DNA of 64,000 bases from Streptomyces sp. NRRL F-5630 (GCF_000719475.1 NZ_JOGO01000010.1:53518-117517); one strand, 5' to 3'. Shown: positions 8,740 to 20,501, counted from the first letter of the stretch. Program-made: numbers and translations. Notes: a model not told the origin generated them from the sequence alone.

Positions 8740-10662
8740 TCAGCCGTTCTTGGAGAGACGGGGGATGCCCGCGGCGTGGTAGGCGTCGGCCTCGTCGAGG
8801 GTCTCGCTCTCCAGGAGGGCGCCGGCAAGGGCGTCGAGCTGGGGGCGGTGCTCCTGGAGGGTGCGCAGGGCGTGGGCGTAGCACTCGTCGACGATGCGGC
8901 GCATCTCCTCGTCGATGGTGTCGAGTGTCGCGGGCGCGGCGGCGAGACCGTAGGGCTGCTGGCCGTCGTTGGGGAGGGCGGAGAGTCTTCCGACGCGTTC
9001 GCTCATGCCCCAGCGTCCGACCATCGCGCGCGCGAGGTTGGTGACCTGTTCGAGGTCGCTCTCGGCGCCGGTCGTGATGACGCCGAAGACGAGTCGTTCG
9101 GCCGCCATGCCGCCGAGCGCGCCGATGATGCGGCCGCGCAGGTACTCCTCCGTGTAGGCGTACTTGTCGGCGTCCGGGGTCGAGAGGGTGACGCCGAGGG
9201 CACGGCCCCGCGGCACGATCGTGATCTTGCGGACCGGGTCGGCGCCGGGTTGCAGCATGCCGAGGAGGGCGTGGCCGCTCTCGTGGTACGCGGTCCTGCG
9301 CCGCTCCTCGCCGGGCATGACGAGGCTCCGTTCAGCACCGAGCTGGACCTTCTCCAGGGCGCCGGTGAAGTCGGGCATGGTGACGTCCTGCTTGCGGCGT
9401 TTGACGGCGAGGAGAGCGGCCTCGTTGGCGAGGTTGGCGAGGTCGGCGCCGGTCATGCCGGGGGTGATGCGGGCGACCTGGGCGAGGTCGACGTCGGGGG
9501 CGAGCGGGATCCCGCGGGTGTGGATGCGCAGGATCGCCTCGCGGCCCTCGCGGTCCGGGGGGCTGACGACGACGGTGCGGTCGAAGCGGCCCGGGCGGGT
9601 GAGGGCGGGGTCGAGGACATCGGCGCGGTTCGTCGCGGCGATGACGACGACGCCTTCGGAGCCGGAGAAGCCGTCCATCTCGGTGAGGATCTGGTTGAGG
9701 GTCTGCTCGCGCTCGTCGTGGCCGCCGAGCCCGGAGCCGCCGCCTCGTGCGCGGCCGATCGTGTCGATCTCGTCGATGAAGATGATCGACGGCGCGACCT
9801 TGCGCGCCTCGGCGAACAGCTCCCGCACGCGGCTCGCGCCGACGCCGACGATCATCTCGATGAACTCGGAGGCCGACGCGGAGAAGAAGGGCACGTTCGC
9901 CTCGCCGGCCACGGCGCGTGCGAGCAGCGTCTTTCCCGTACCGGGCGGGCCGGTGAGCAGGACGCCGCGCGGCATCTTCGCGCCCATGGCGCGGTAGGCG
10001 TCGGGATGCTTGAGGAAGTCGACGACATCGTTCAGCTCCCCCTCGACCTCGTCGATGCCCGCGACGTCGGCGAAGGTGGTGCGTTTGCCACCCTCCATCT
10101 CGATCGGTTTGGGCGGCTGCTTGCGGCCGAGCATCCCGCCGGCGCCACCGAGGCCGGAGCTGATCCGGCGCGCGATGAACAGCCACAGCACGATGATCAG
10201 GATCATCGGTGCCAGTGAGATGAGCAGATTGGTCAGCAGGCTGCGTTCCTGCACGACGGGTCGCGCGGTGACGGTGACGTGGTGGCGTTCGAGGTCGGCC
10301 CAGAGCTTGTCGTCGGCGAAGGATGGACGCTGCGTCGTGAACTTCTTGTAGTCCCCGTCGCCGTCGGCGTCCTTCGGTGTCGGCTTGGCCTTGCGCAGTT
10401 CGCCCTGGATCGAGTCGCCCTTGGAGTAAATCTTCTCGACGTTGTTGTCGGCGACCTGCTTGCTGAACTCGGTGTACGAGATCGTGGTGTTGTCGCCACG
10501 GTTGACCAGCGTGAGGATCAGGTTGGTCAGGAGGTAGACGACGAGCGCGGCGATGATGATCCGCCCCCACGGCGGCTTCCGCTTCGGCGGCGGCGGGGGC
10601 GGTGCCCCCTCCGAGCGCCATGGCTGGTCCGTCCGGTCGCGCGGGGGTACGGGATTGCTCAC
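8740..10662 (-). CDS. ftsH: ATP-dependent zinc metalloprotease FtsH
   Basis: Membrane-anchored AAA+ protease that extracts and degrades membrane and regulatory proteins. The GTG at 10662 follows GAAGGAG and gives 640 residues. The first membrane helix is about 34-52 and the second about 142-164, with the extracytoplasmic domain between. Walker A GPPGTGKT is about 238-245, Walker B IIFIDEID about 293-300, and the arginine-finger region RPGRFDR about 356-362. The zinc site HESGH is about 460-464. All catalytic residues are intact. An ATG at 10701 upstream lacks a ribosome binding site. Streptomyces carry more than one FtsH paralogue; by neighbourhood (next to ffh) this is the SCO5580s copy, from memory. 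Confidence 0.95.
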   Translation of the reverse strand: MSNPVPPRDRTDQPWRSEGAPPPPPPKRKPPWGRIIIAALVVYLLTNLILTLVNRGDNTTISYTEFSKQVADNNVEKIYSKGDSIQGELRKAKPTPKDADGDGDYKKFTTQRPSFADDKLWADLERHHVTVTARPVVQERSLLTNLLISLAPMILIIVLWLFIARRISSGLGGAGGMLGRKQPPKPIEMEGGKRTTFADVAGIDEVEGELNDVVDFLKHPDAYRAMGAKMPRGVLLTGPPGTGKTLLARAVAGEANVPFFSASASEFIEMIVGVGASRVRELFAEARKVAPSIIFIDEIDTIGRARGGGSGLGGHDEREQTLNQILTEMDGFSGSEGVVVIAATNRADVLDPALTRPGRFDRTVVVSPPDREGREAILRIHTRGIPLAPDVDLAQVARITPGMTGADLANLANEAALLAVKRRKQDVTMPDFTGALEKVQLGAERSLVMPGEERRRTAYHESGHALLGMLQPGADPVRKITIVPRGRALGVTLSTPDADKYAYTEEYLRGRIIGALGGMAAERLVFGVITTGAESDLEQVTNLARAMVGRWGMSERVGRLSALPNDGQQPYGLAAAPATLDTIDEEMRRIVDECYAHALRTLQEHRPQLDALAGALLESETLDEADAYHAAGIPRLSKNG

Positions 10663-11192
10663 GCGTGCTCCTTCGCCGCCGGAACGGGTCCTCCCCCGCA
10701 TACCTTGATCCGGACATTAACGGAGGTATGCCACGGCAGCCCCCCGGCTTCGGCCGGACAGGGGGCGGGCGGGGAGAGCGGCCCCGGGGCCGGGGGAAGG
10801 CAGGGGGCGTCGCGTACGTGCGGAGCGAGGGGAACGTCGCGTGGGTGCCGCGTACGTCGCATGGACGTCGCGCCCGTAGCGAATGACGCGACGTCGCGCA
10901 CGCAGGGGGGCGCCGAGACGTCGCGTACGGGCCGGGCGCCGCGCCGCCGTGTGAGGTCGCGGCGGGACGCGTGGTCCGTGCGGTCCGCGACGTCGCGCAG
11001 TCACCCGCTGACGTACGGCACGCGTACGCGCCGTACGTCGCGGTTCTGCCGCGTACTGCCGCGACGTCACACAGCACCCGTGGTACCGGGAGCGGCGGCA
11101 GGCCGCGCCGCCGAGACGAGACGTACGTGAGGGCGCGACGCCCCTTCTCCAGGAACGCCCCGCCCTCACCTACGCGACGGTCCGAGGACAGG
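10663..11192. repeat. Intergenic spacer dense in GACGTCGCG motif
   Basis: This lies between the ftsH start and the ffh stop (both minus). It contains no credible gene. Exact GCGACGTCGC decamers occur at 10888-10897 and 10987-10996, among many ACGTCGCG/TACGTCGCG variants between 10800 and 11060. The ftsH promoter must lie near 10670-10750, but I could not identify clear boxes. Confidence 0.55.
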
Positions 11193-12734
11193 TCAGCCCA
11201 TGAACTTCTTGAACTCGTCCGGCAGCTCGAAGGCGCCGCCACCCTGCTGCGCGCCGTCCTGGCCGCCGGCCACGGCCTGGGCGCGGCGTTCGGCGGCGGC
11301 CTGCTCCTCGGCCTTGCGCTTCATCGGGTTGCCGCTGCGGCGCTTGCCCTTGGCCTGCTTCTGCTGCTTCTTCTGGCGTCCTGGGCCACCGCCCATACCC
11401 GGCATCCCGGGAAGGCCGGGCATACCGCCGCCCTGCGCCATGCGCGACATCATCTTGCGCGCCTCGAAGAAGCGCTCCACGAGGTTCTTCACCGCGCTGA
11501 CCTCGACACCGGAGCCCTTGGCGATACGGGCACGGCGCGAGCCATTGATGATGGTCGCGTCGGCGCGTTCGGCCGGCGTCATCGACTTGATGATGGCGGC
11601 GGTGCGGTCGACGTCGCGCTCGTCGAGGTTGTTGATCTGGTCCTTGATCTGGCCCATGCCGGGCAGCATGCCGAGCAGCTTGGAGATGGAGCCCATCTTG
11701 CGGACCTGCTCCATCTGGGCGAGGAAGTCGTCGAGCGTGAACTCCTTCGGCCCCTTCTGCAGCTTGCGGGCCATCTCTTCGGCCTCTTGCTGGCTGAAGG
11801 TCCGCTCGGCCTGCTCGATGAGCGTGAGCACGTCACCCATGTCGAGGATGCGCGACGCCATGCGGTCCGGGTGGAACGCGTCGAAGTCCTCGAGCTTCTC
11901 GCCGTTGGAGGCGAACATGACCTGCTTGCCGGTGACGTGCGCGATGGAGAGCGCCGCACCGCCTCGCGCGTCGCCGTCGAGCTTCGACAGCACGACGCCG
12001 TCGAATCCGACTCCGTCGCGGAACGCCTCCGCGGTGTTCACCGCGTCCTGGCCGATCATCGCATCGACGACGAAGAGAATCTCGTCCGGGCTGACGGCGT
12101 CGCGGATGTCCGCGGCCTGCTGCATCAGCTCCTGGTCGATGCCGAGTCGCCCGGCGGTGTCCACGATCACGACGTCGTACTGCTTGGTGCGCGCGTACTC
12201 GACGGAGTCCTTCGCCACCTGGACGGGGTCGCCGACGCCGTTGCCGGGCTGCGGCGCGTAGATGCCGACCCCGGCGCGCTCGGCGACGACGCTCAGCTGG
12301 TTGACCGCGTTCGGGCGCTGGAGGTCGCAGGCGACGAGCAGCGGCGAGTGGCCCTGCCCCTGGAGCCAGCGGCCGAGCTTGCCCGCGAGGGTCGTCTTAC
12401 CGGCACCCTGGAGACCCGCGAGCATGATCACGGTCGGGGGCTGCTTCGCGAAGCGGAGGCGACGCGTCTCGCCGCCGAGGATGCCGACAAGCTCCTCGTT
12501 GACGATCTTGATGACCTGCTGCGCGGGGTTGAGTGCCTTGGAGACCTCTTCGCCGAGGGCGCGCTCCTTGACCTTCTTGATGAAGGCGCGCACGACGGGA
12601 AGCGCGACATCGGCTTCGAGGAGCGCGATGCGGATTTCCCGCGCGGTGGCATCGATGTCCGCCTCGGACAGCCGCCCCTTGCCACGGAGGCTCTTGAAAG
12701 TCGCTGAGAGGCGATCGGAGAGGGTATCGAACAC
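11193..12734 (-). CDS. ffh: Signal recognition particle protein Ffh
   Basis: SRP54 GTPase that binds 4.5S RNA and signal sequences and delivers ribosomes to FtsY. The GTG at 12734 gives 513 residues starting VFDTLSDRLSATFKSLRGKG, the family N-terminus. The N domain is about 1-90. The P-loop GLQGAGKTT is about 107-115, followed by VACDLQRPNAVNQL, VDTAGR and SKLDGDARGG in order. The C-terminal Met-rich M domain has GGMPGLPGMPGM, then a Lys/Arg tail. An open frame continues far upstream with no stop, but it lies in the motif-rich spacer and is not family-like. Confidence 0.97.
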   Translation of the reverse strand: MFDTLSDRLSATFKSLRGKGRLSEADIDATAREIRIALLEADVALPVVRAFIKKVKERALGEEVSKALNPAQQVIKIVNEELVGILGGETRRLRFAKQPPTVIMLAGLQGAGKTTLAGKLGRWLQGQGHSPLLVACDLQRPNAVNQLSVVAERAGVGIYAPQPGNGVGDPVQVAKDSVEYARTKQYDVVIVDTAGRLGIDQELMQQAADIRDAVSPDEILFVVDAMIGQDAVNTAEAFRDGVGFDGVVLSKLDGDARGGAALSIAHVTGKQVMFASNGEKLEDFDAFHPDRMASRILDMGDVLTLIEQAERTFSQQEAEEMARKLQKGPKEFTLDDFLAQMEQVRKMGSISKLLGMLPGMGQIKDQINNLDERDVDRTAAIIKSMTPAERADATIINGSRRARIAKGSGVEVSAVKNLVERFFEARKMMSRMAQGGGMPGLPGMPGMGGGPGRQKKQQKQAKGKRRSGNPMKRKAEEQAAAERRAQAVAGGQDGAQQGGGAFELPDEFKKFMG

Positions 12735-13104
12735 GGCGCTCGTCGGTCCTCGGGGTCGGGGGCAGGGGTAATCGCTGTCTAGGGTATCCGCCCTGCCGCG
12801 AACGAAAGCCGTCGCGGGTGAACGGGGGCTCTGTTCCGGTACGGGCGCGGGATCGTCTGGGCGGGGCGCGCGACGCCGGGTGCGGCGCGGGACGCGACGT
12901 CGGGCGCGAGACATCGCGACGTCACAAGGAGCGATATCGCGGGCGCGGGGCGCGGCGACGTCGCGTGCACCCGATGTCCCGCGCACCGCGGGGACGTGGC
13001 GGCGTCGCCACGTACGCGTGGTCCGGTGCTCCGCGACGTCGCGGGGCATTCGCGCGCGGCGTCGCGGCGCCATGGCATCGATGCGCCACGGCGCCGTCCG
13101 CGCC
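12735..13104. repeat. Motif-rich spacer between glnD and ffh
   Basis: A 370-base gap with no gene. Exact GCGACGTCGC copies are at 12955-12964 and 13033-13042. Variants such as ACATCGCGAC and CGATATCGCG fill 12880-13090. It would hold the ffh promoter, with no boxes identifiable by eye. Confidence 0.5.
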
Positions 13105-15606
13105 TCAGCCCAGTGTGCGTTCCAGTTCGGCCGCGAGGGCGGAGGCGGCGTCGGGGGCGAGGGGGCCGCCGTCGGGGCCTGTGACGTAGAAGGCGTCGAC
13201 GGCGTTGGCACCGAGGGTGCTGGCGTGGGCGCTGCGCACCCGGACCCCGGCGCTCTCGAGCGCCAGGCCGAGACGGTGCAGCAGACCGGGGGCGTCCTGG
13301 GCGCGGACCTCGATGACCGTCGCACTGCGGGACGCGGCGGGCGCGACGCGCACCCGGGGTGGCGGTACGGAGAGCCCCTTGCGTCGCGGGTACGCCGCGT
13401 CGCGTTCGGCGAGGCGGCCACGGATGTCCAGGCTGCCGTCCAGCGCGCGGACGAGGTCGGCGCGCAGCCGGGCCGCCTGGGGCAGTGAGCCGTACGCGGC
13501 GGACACGCGCCAGTCCAGGACGAGTACGGCCGTGACGTCGCCCGCGCGTGCTCCGCCGGACGCGGCGTCGCGCGGAGCGTCGGGCGCCGTGCGCAGCTCC
13601 CCGGGGATCTCCGTGCTGCGGAATTCGGCGGTGCGGACCGTCAGCCGGTGCATCGCGAGGACACCGGCGAGGGCGGGCAGGACGCCGGGCTGGTCCGGCA
13701 CCGCGACGAGCAACTCGACGCCCACGGGAGCCTGCGCGTCGGCCTCCGCGTCCCCCGGCTGCCCCTCGTGACGGGTGCGGAGGGTCAGGACGGGGCCGGC
13801 TGTGCGGTACGCCTCGACGGCGAGGCGTTCCTGCTCGGCGGTGAGCGCCGCGGGTTCTGGCTCGGGCGGCTCGGCGCCGGAGAGCGCGGCGGCGACGCGG
13901 CGGGCGAGGTCGTCGACGAGCGAGGCCCGCCATGTGGACCACGCGGCGGGACCCGTGGCGAGGGCGTCGGCCTCCGTGAGGGCGTGCAGCAGTTCCAGCG
14001 TCGCTACGTCGCGCACGGCGTCGGCGACGCCGCGCACCGTCGCGGGATCGTCCAGGTCACGTCGCGTCGCCGTCTCGACGAGCAGCAGGTGATGACGCAC
14101 GACCGTCGCGAGCGTCGCGACGTCCGCCGCGTCGAAGCCGATACGCGCCGCGACGTCGCGCACGATGATCTCGCCCGCAACCGAGTGGTCGCCCGGCCAC
14201 CCCTTGCCGAGGTCGTGGAGCAGAGCCGCGACGAGCAGCAGGTCGGGGCGGGAGACACGCCGGGTGAGCGCGGCGGCGCGCACCGCCGTCTCGACGAGGT
14301 GGCGGTCGACGGTCCAGGTGTGGACGGCGTTGCGCTGCGGGCGGCACCGTACGCGTTCCCAATCCGGCAGCAGGGCGGTGACGAGCCCGCCCGCCTCCAG
14401 TGCTTCCCAGACCTCGACGGTGGGGCGTCCGGCACCGAGCAGGGTGACCAGTTCCTCGCGGGCTTCGGCCGGCCAGGGCGTCGGGAGCGGGGGGCAGGCG
14501 GTGGCGAGGCGGCGTACGGCGTGGGGGGACAGCGGAAGCCCGCCCTGCGCGGCGGCCGCGGCGGCGCGCAGGGGGAGGACGGCGTCGCGTTCGGGGCGCA
14601 CAGTCCGGGCGAGCACTGCCTCACCCTCCTGCTCGACGACACCGTCGGCGAGCGGAGTGCGCTCCGGGGCGCCGCGCCCGGCGCCGAAGACGGCGCGCAA
14701 CCGGGGCCGCAGCGAGCGGGCGCGCAGGACGCGCTGCACCTCGCGCCAGGTGACGTCGCCCGCGTACGCGAGGGTGCGCGCCGCTTCGTAGACCTGACGG
14801 AGCAGCGCGTCGGCGTCGAGGAGGCCGAGGTGGGCGGCGACCTGGTCCTGCTCCTGGAGGGCGAGTCGGTCGGTGGCGCGCCCCGTCGCGAGGTGGAGGG
14901 CGTCGCGTACGTCGAGGAGGGTGCGGCGCGCTTCGTCGAGCCCCGCGCGTGGCGCGTCGGCGAGCCATGACGCGGCGACGGCGCGCAGGGCTGTCGCGTC
15001 GCGCAGGCCGCCGCGTGCCTCCTTGAGGTCGGGTTCGAGGAGGAATTGGAGCTCCCCGTGGCGCTCCGCGCGCTCGGCGCACAGTTCGTGGAGGGCGGGC
15101 AGGCGTTTGGGGGCCTGGTTGCGCCAATCGGCGAAGACGGTGGAGCGCAGCGCGGTCGTCAGCCCGAGGTCGCCCGCGACGTGGCGGGCGTCGAGGAGGC
15201 CGAGGTGGACCTTCAGGTCCTCGCCTGCGGTCTTGCGCGCCTCGTCGGGGGTGCGCACGGAGTGGTCGAGATCGAGGCCGAGATCCCACACCGGGTACCA
15301 GAGGCGGTCGGCGACGGCGGCTACGGCGCGTGGTTCGGCGCGGCCGTCGTGGAGGAGCAGGAGGTCGAGGTCGCTGCGTGGGGAGAGTTCGCCTCGTCCG
15401 TAGCCGCCGACCGCCACGAGGGCGACGCCGCGTGGCGCCGAGGCGGCGTCGAAGAGTTCGGCGAGCCAGGTGTCGGTGAGGGTGGCGAGGGCCTGCCTGC
15501 GGGCGCGGCCGTCCTCCGCGTTCTCGTGCAGCAGACGCAGTCGCGCCGCCGCGTAGCCCCCCGGCTCGGTGTCTTCGGTTTCCTGGCGTTGGTCGAGGCT
15601 CGTCAC
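13105..15606 (-). CDS. glnD: [Protein-PII] nucleotidyltransferase / nucleotidyl-removing enzyme GlnD
   Basis: Nitrogen-status sensor that modifies and demodifies GlnK. In Streptomyces GlnD adenylylates rather than uridylylates GlnK (known for S. coelicolor). It is 833 residues. The nucleotidyltransferase active site VGGYGRGELSPRSDLD is about 66-81. The HD hydrolase motif ALLHDLGKGWPGDHS is near residue 455-470, and two ACT domains occupy the C-terminus (LLVAVPDQPGVLPALAGVL; VEVRAQDAPGLLHRLGLAL-type). AGGAG precedes the ATG. A decamer copy lies inside the gene at 14150-14159 in the HD region. It is separated from glnK by a 400-base motif-rich gap, so it may be cotranscribed with amtB-glnK or have its own promoter. 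Confidence 0.95.
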   Translation of the reverse strand: MTSLDQRQETEDTEPGGYAAARLRLLHENAEDGRARRQALATLTDTWLAELFDAASAPRGVALVAVGGYGRGELSPRSDLDLLLLHDGRAEPRAVAAVADRLWYPVWDLGLDLDHSVRTPDEARKTAGEDLKVHLGLLDARHVAGDLGLTTALRSTVFADWRNQAPKRLPALHELCAERAERHGELQFLLEPDLKEARGGLRDATALRAVAASWLADAPRAGLDEARRTLLDVRDALHLATGRATDRLALQEQDQVAAHLGLLDADALLRQVYEAARTLAYAGDVTWREVQRVLRARSLRPRLRAVFGAGRGAPERTPLADGVVEQEGEAVLARTVRPERDAVLPLRAAAAAAQGGLPLSPHAVRRLATACPPLPTPWPAEAREELVTLLGAGRPTVEVWEALEAGGLVTALLPDWERVRCRPQRNAVHTWTVDRHLVETAVRAAALTRRVSRPDLLLVAALLHDLGKGWPGDHSVAGEIIVRDVAARIGFDAADVATLATVVRHHLLLVETATRRDLDDPATVRGVADAVRDVATLELLHALTEADALATGPAAWSTWRASLVDDLARRVAAALSGAEPPEPEPAALTAEQERLAVEAYRTAGPVLTLRTRHEGQPGDAEADAQAPVGVELLVAVPDQPGVLPALAGVLAMHRLTVRTAEFRSTEIPGELRTAPDAPRDAASGGARAGDVTAVLVLDWRVSAAYGSLPQAARLRADLVRALDGSLDIRGRLAERDAAYPRRKGLSVPPPRVRVAPAASRSATVIEVRAQDAPGLLHRLGLALESAGVRVRSAHASTLGANAVDAFYVTGPDGGPLAPDAASALAAELERTLG

Positions 15607-16008
15607 CCGGCAGCTCCTGGCCCCCGCCGGAGCGGGGTTCGTGGTCGGTCAGCGGTGTCAACGGCGAAGGTGCGTGGCTCCCTGCGGAGTCTTTCGTGCT
15701 TCCTGCGGTTCTCTACGGTCTACGGGAGACGACGCGACGTCGCGGCAAAAGCCCAGGTCGCACGCGACGTCGCATATGCCACGTCGCGCGGCCCACGCGT
15801 CGCGCGCCCCGTCCCGCGTCGCCCCCATCCCCGCCGCGTCAACTCCGTCCCCTACCCCTCCCCCACAGCCGACGCCCCCGCCAGCTCCCCTCCCGTCGCG
15901 CCCCACCCACTCCCTTCCCCCGATACGCCCGTCCCCCGCCCCGTACGTCGCGTGGGCGGCGTGCGGGGCGGGGGACGACGGGGCGGCGCCACGCATGGGC
16001 GGAGGAGG
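15607..16008. repeat. glnK-glnD spacer with copy A of the 30-bp dispersed block
   Basis: Contains two exact GCGACGTCGC decamers (15734-15743 and 15764-15773). The second is inside a 30-bp block (15754-15783) that recurs with one mismatch at 41679-41708 and 44797-44826. From 15800 to 15960 the DNA is C-rich without open structure. No gene is seen. The spacer interrupts an otherwise normal amtB-glnK-glnD arrangement. Confidence 0.7.
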
Positions 16009-17702
<1,694 letters not shown>

Positions 17703-17818
17703 CTGCGTCTCCTCGTCGTCGGTGCGGCCCGTGCGGGCTCAACCAGTGCGGTCGTGAGGGGTGGGCCGTTATGCGCCATGAGGTTGTCGCAGCGCGGTTT
17801 CGGCCGATGCCCCTCGGT

Positions 17819-17834
17819 GTTTCACCGCCGTGAC
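17819..17834 (-). promoter_or_regulatory. GlnR box 1 upstream of amtB
   Basis: On the minus strand the sequence reads GTCAC-N6-GAAAC, an exact match to the actinomycete GlnR half-site pattern gTnAc-n6-GaAAc. It lies about 120 bases upstream of the amtB ATG. GlnR is the global nitrogen regulator known to activate amtB-glnK-glnD in S. coelicolor. Assignment to this site is by pattern only. Confidence 0.75.
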
Positions 17835-17849
17835 GAAGGCGCGGTGCGT

Positions 17850-17865
17850 GTTACGCGTTCATGAA
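17850..17865 (-). promoter_or_regulatory. GlnR box 2 (weaker) upstream of amtB
   Basis: On the minus strand it reads TTCAT-N6-GTAAC, a degenerate GlnR half-site pair, separated from box 1 by 15 bases. Tandem a/b boxes are the usual architecture at GlnR-controlled amtB promoters, so the pair strengthens the call. Confidence 0.55.
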
Positions 17866-18060
17866 CCGCGACGCGGCCTCACGCCGCGTCGTTATCGTCG
17901 CGCAACCTGCGGGACGGCCCGCGGCGCCCCGCGCGCTCCCGCCGTCCGTATACCTGCGCGGGCCACCCGCTTGCCACGACGGAAACTCGACACGGCGCCG
18001 GGGGAGGGCGACATACGGGCGGATGTGGCCGGAATCAGGCGGTTGAGGCGCGGCGGAGGC

Positions 18061-18480
18061 GGAGGCACGTCGCGTGGCGACGGGAATACGTCGCGTACTC
18101 GGCGCGGTACGCCGCGCGGCCACGGGGATACATCGCGTACGCAGCGCGGTACGTCGCGTACGCGGTGGGGGCGGCGTGGCGGCGACACGTCGCCTAGCAG
18201 GAGGCGTGACAGTGACGTCGCGGAGGGGGCTACGTCGCGTCGCTCACCGCCTACGTCGCGTCGCACGCGGCCCGTCGCCCCGTGTGGGCCCACGTCGCGT
18301 CGCAGACTGCCTACGCCGCGCCGTACGGGTCCACGTCGCGTCGCTAGGCGCCGCATCACGCACCGCGCCGCGCCGTACGCCCCGACGCCCCACCCACGCC
18401 GCGCGGACCGACGCGACACACCCCGCCCGCGACGCGATGTACCCGCCCCCGACGCGACGTACCCCGCCCGTCGCCCACCC
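18061..18480. repeat. Array of TACGTCGCG-type motifs and imperfect direct repeats in the nsdA-amtB spacer
   Basis: The 783-base gap (17703-18485) holds the amtB control region and then this array. Two imperfect direct repeats of about 42 bases (18081-18122 and 18124-18165) share a GGGxATACxTCGCGTAC core. They are followed by many CTACGTCGCGTCGC units up to 18350 and GACGCGAYGTACC units to 18470. No reading frame looks coding. It lies downstream of the nsdA stop. Confidence 0.7.
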
Positions 18481-18485
18481 GCCGC

Positions 18486-20006
18486 CTACACCTCCGCGTC
18501 CCCGTCCTCCGGAAGCTGGCGCGCCATCTCGTCGCGCAGGTGGAGAACCTCGGGGACGGCGCCGTAGGCGCGGATGACCTGGTCGACCGTCGTGCGCAAG
18601 CGGTTGTTGAGGCGTTCGGAACGGACCTTGCGGGCGATACCGATGGCCGCGCCGGCCCGTTCCGCGCTCAGTTCGGGTTCCTTCTTGATCAGGTGGACGG
18701 TCGAGAGGCCGATGAGATTGAGCGCGTACGAACGATGGTGCTGGAGGTCGCTGCCGAAGAGTTCGACGGCGCGCTCGATGCGCGGCTCCGCGAGAGCGGC
18801 GTACTCCTTGGGGCGACCGGCCGTGTAGACGAGGTCGCGGAAGGAGTGGCCGTTCTCGGCGTGGAGTTCGGCCTCGGTGAAGAAGCCGATCCAGTCGGGG
18901 TCGCGCTCCTCGCCCGCGGACTCGATCGCTTCGGCGTACGTGTCCTCGGCGATGCGCACGGCGCGCTTGCATTTGCCGGGCTGGGCGAGGTTGGCGTAGG
19001 CGCGCGCCTCCATCGCGTAGAGCATCGCCTGCGTGCGCCCCGTCGCCTCGTGGCGGCTGCCGTACTGCGCGAGGTGGATGAGTTCGAGCGCGTCGTCGGG
19101 GCGGCCGAGGTGGATCATCTGGCGCGCCATGTTGGAGAGGATGTACGAGCCGAGGGGCTGGTCCTCGGCCTCCTTCGCGGCGTGCAGGGCGAGGACGAAG
19201 TATTTCTGCGCCGCGGGCTGGAGGCCGATGTCGTAGCTCATCCAGCCGGCGAGTTCGCCGAGTTCGGCCGCGACCCGGAAGAGGCGGCGCCCGGTCTCGG
19301 CGGTCTGCGGCTCCTGGAGCAGGTCGGTGACCTCGTGGAGTTGCCCGACGACCGCTTTGCGGCGCAGTCCGCCCCCACTCTGCGCGTCCCACTTGCGGAA
19401 CATGATCGTCGTTGATTCGAGGAGGGCGAGTTCGGGTTCGGAGAGGCGGCGCGCGGTGCGGTTGGGGGTGGCGATGTCGGCGAGGGTCGGGAGACGTTCG
19501 CCGTGCGCGGGCTGGAGCCAGCGTTGCATCGGTTCGATGAGCGCGGCGCCCGCCGTCAGCGCGAGCGAGCCGCCGAGGAAGCCCCGGCGGGCGAGCATGA
19601 GGTCGCTGCGCGAGAACTCGCTTATCAGGGCGACAGTCTGGGGCGCCGTCCAGGGCAGGTCGATGCCCGCTGTCGACGGCGTCTGGTGGACGGGGCGCAG
19701 GCCGAGGTCCTCGACGCTGACGGCGCAGCCGAAGCGTTCCGAGAAGAGCGCCGAGAGCAGCCGCGGGATCGGGTCGCGCGGCTGCTCCCCGTCGAGCCAG
19801 CGCCGCACCCGCGAGGTGTCGGTCGAGACGTGTACGGCGCCGAGCTGGCGTGCCCTGCGGTTGACCTGCCGGGCGAGTTCGCCCTTGGACCAGCCGCTGC
19901 GGACGAACCAGGATTCGAGGAGCGCGTTGGGCTTCTTGTCGGCACCTTCGCCGGCGCCGTAGTCGGCCTCGTGGTTCGCCCCACCGAATCCCCGGCTCAT
20001 GTCCAT
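18486..20006 (-). CDS. nsdA: NsdA-type negative regulator of differentiation and antibiotic production
   Basis: Cytoplasmic regulator of 506 residues. In S. coelicolor loss of NsdA raises antibiotic output and sporulation. The N-terminal part has a helix-turn-helix-like region (SWFVRSGWSKGELARQVNRR, then DTSRVRRWLDGEQPRDPIPR). The rest is alpha-helical and TPR-like (MARQMIHLGRPDDALELIHL, MLYAMEARAYANLAQPGKCK). Two ATGs (20006, 20000) are possible. GGGGG lies about 10 bases before 20006, which I chose; the track of codons upstream runs into spacer. The neighbourhood, adjacent to amtB, matches SCO5582 from memory. Confidence 0.92.
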   Translation of the reverse strand: MDMSRGFGGANHEADYGAGEGADKKPNALLESWFVRSGWSKGELARQVNRRARQLGAVHVSTDTSRVRRWLDGEQPRDPIPRLLSALFSERFGCAVSVEDLGLRPVHQTPSTAGIDLPWTAPQTVALISEFSRSDLMLARRGFLGGSLALTAGAALIEPMQRWLQPAHGERLPTLADIATPNRTARRLSEPELALLESTTIMFRKWDAQSGGGLRRKAVVGQLHEVTDLLQEPQTAETGRRLFRVAAELGELAGWMSYDIGLQPAAQKYFVLALHAAKEAEDQPLGSYILSNMARQMIHLGRPDDALELIHLAQYGSRHEATGRTQAMLYAMEARAYANLAQPGKCKRAVRIAEDTYAEAIESAGEERDPDWIGFFTEAELHAENGHSFRDLVYTAGRPKEYAALAEPRIERAVELFGSDLQHHRSYALNLIGLSTVHLIKKEPELSAERAGAAIGIARKVRSERLNNRLRTTVDQVIRAYGAVPEVLHLRDEMARQLPEDGDAEV

Positions 20007-20501
20007 GAGCACGCCCCCATCCGTCACCCATCGCACCGCGCCTCTGCCGTACGCGGCCCCGACCCCTTCAGCATGCGCGACGTCGCGTGCGCCGAGCGCC
20101 ACGGGGGGCGACGGCGCGCACGAGCGCGCCGTCACCGTCACCCGGCGGCGTCGTCGCCGCTGCCGCACGCGGCGTACGGCGCCTCCGCCGCACCGCACGA
20201 CGCGAGCCACCTTGCCGGAGTCTGTCCCGTGAAGGTAGGGCGTCCCTCGCGCGCGCACGAGCCCGCCCCGGGAAACGCCACCTTTCGCCACCCCCGCGCC
20301 AATAACTCGCCCTGGACTTCACACGATTGACTGATGAAAGACGAGCGGGGACCAGCGCACAGAAGCGTGCCGGGGCGCACGTACGGTCGCACACGCCCCC
20401 TCCGTACGCCACACGCTACACACGGAGTGTCACTCCGACGGTTCACCGCGTAACCGGTGGACCGTCAACGCGTTGGACGCTCCAGACACGTTGGAGGGGG
20501 C
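20007..20501. other. Divergent control region between nsdA and the primase/polymerase-family gene
   Basis: 495 bases without a gene. An exact GCGACGTCGC lies at 20077-20086, close to the nsdA start. The interval 20300-20460 is less GC-rich and probably carries the plus-strand promoter. A TTGACT hexamer (20328-20333) could be a -35 box, but no matching -10 is seen. A perfect 15-base palindrome at 20423-20437 is listed separately. Confidence 0.45.
20423..20437. promoter_or_regulatory. Perfect 7+1+7 palindrome, candidate operator
   Basis: CGGAGTG-T-CACTCCG is an exact inverted repeat 65 bases upstream of the primase/polymerase-family start. Odd-centred operators of this size suit dimeric helix-turn-helix repressors. 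The protein that would bind is unknown. Confidence 0.4.

Noticed and set aside
17850..17865. parS or dif-like chromosome site near the GTTACGCGTTCATGAAC sequence
   Set aside because: It does not match the Streptomyces parS consensus (GTTTCACGTGAAAC). The position fits a GlnR box better.
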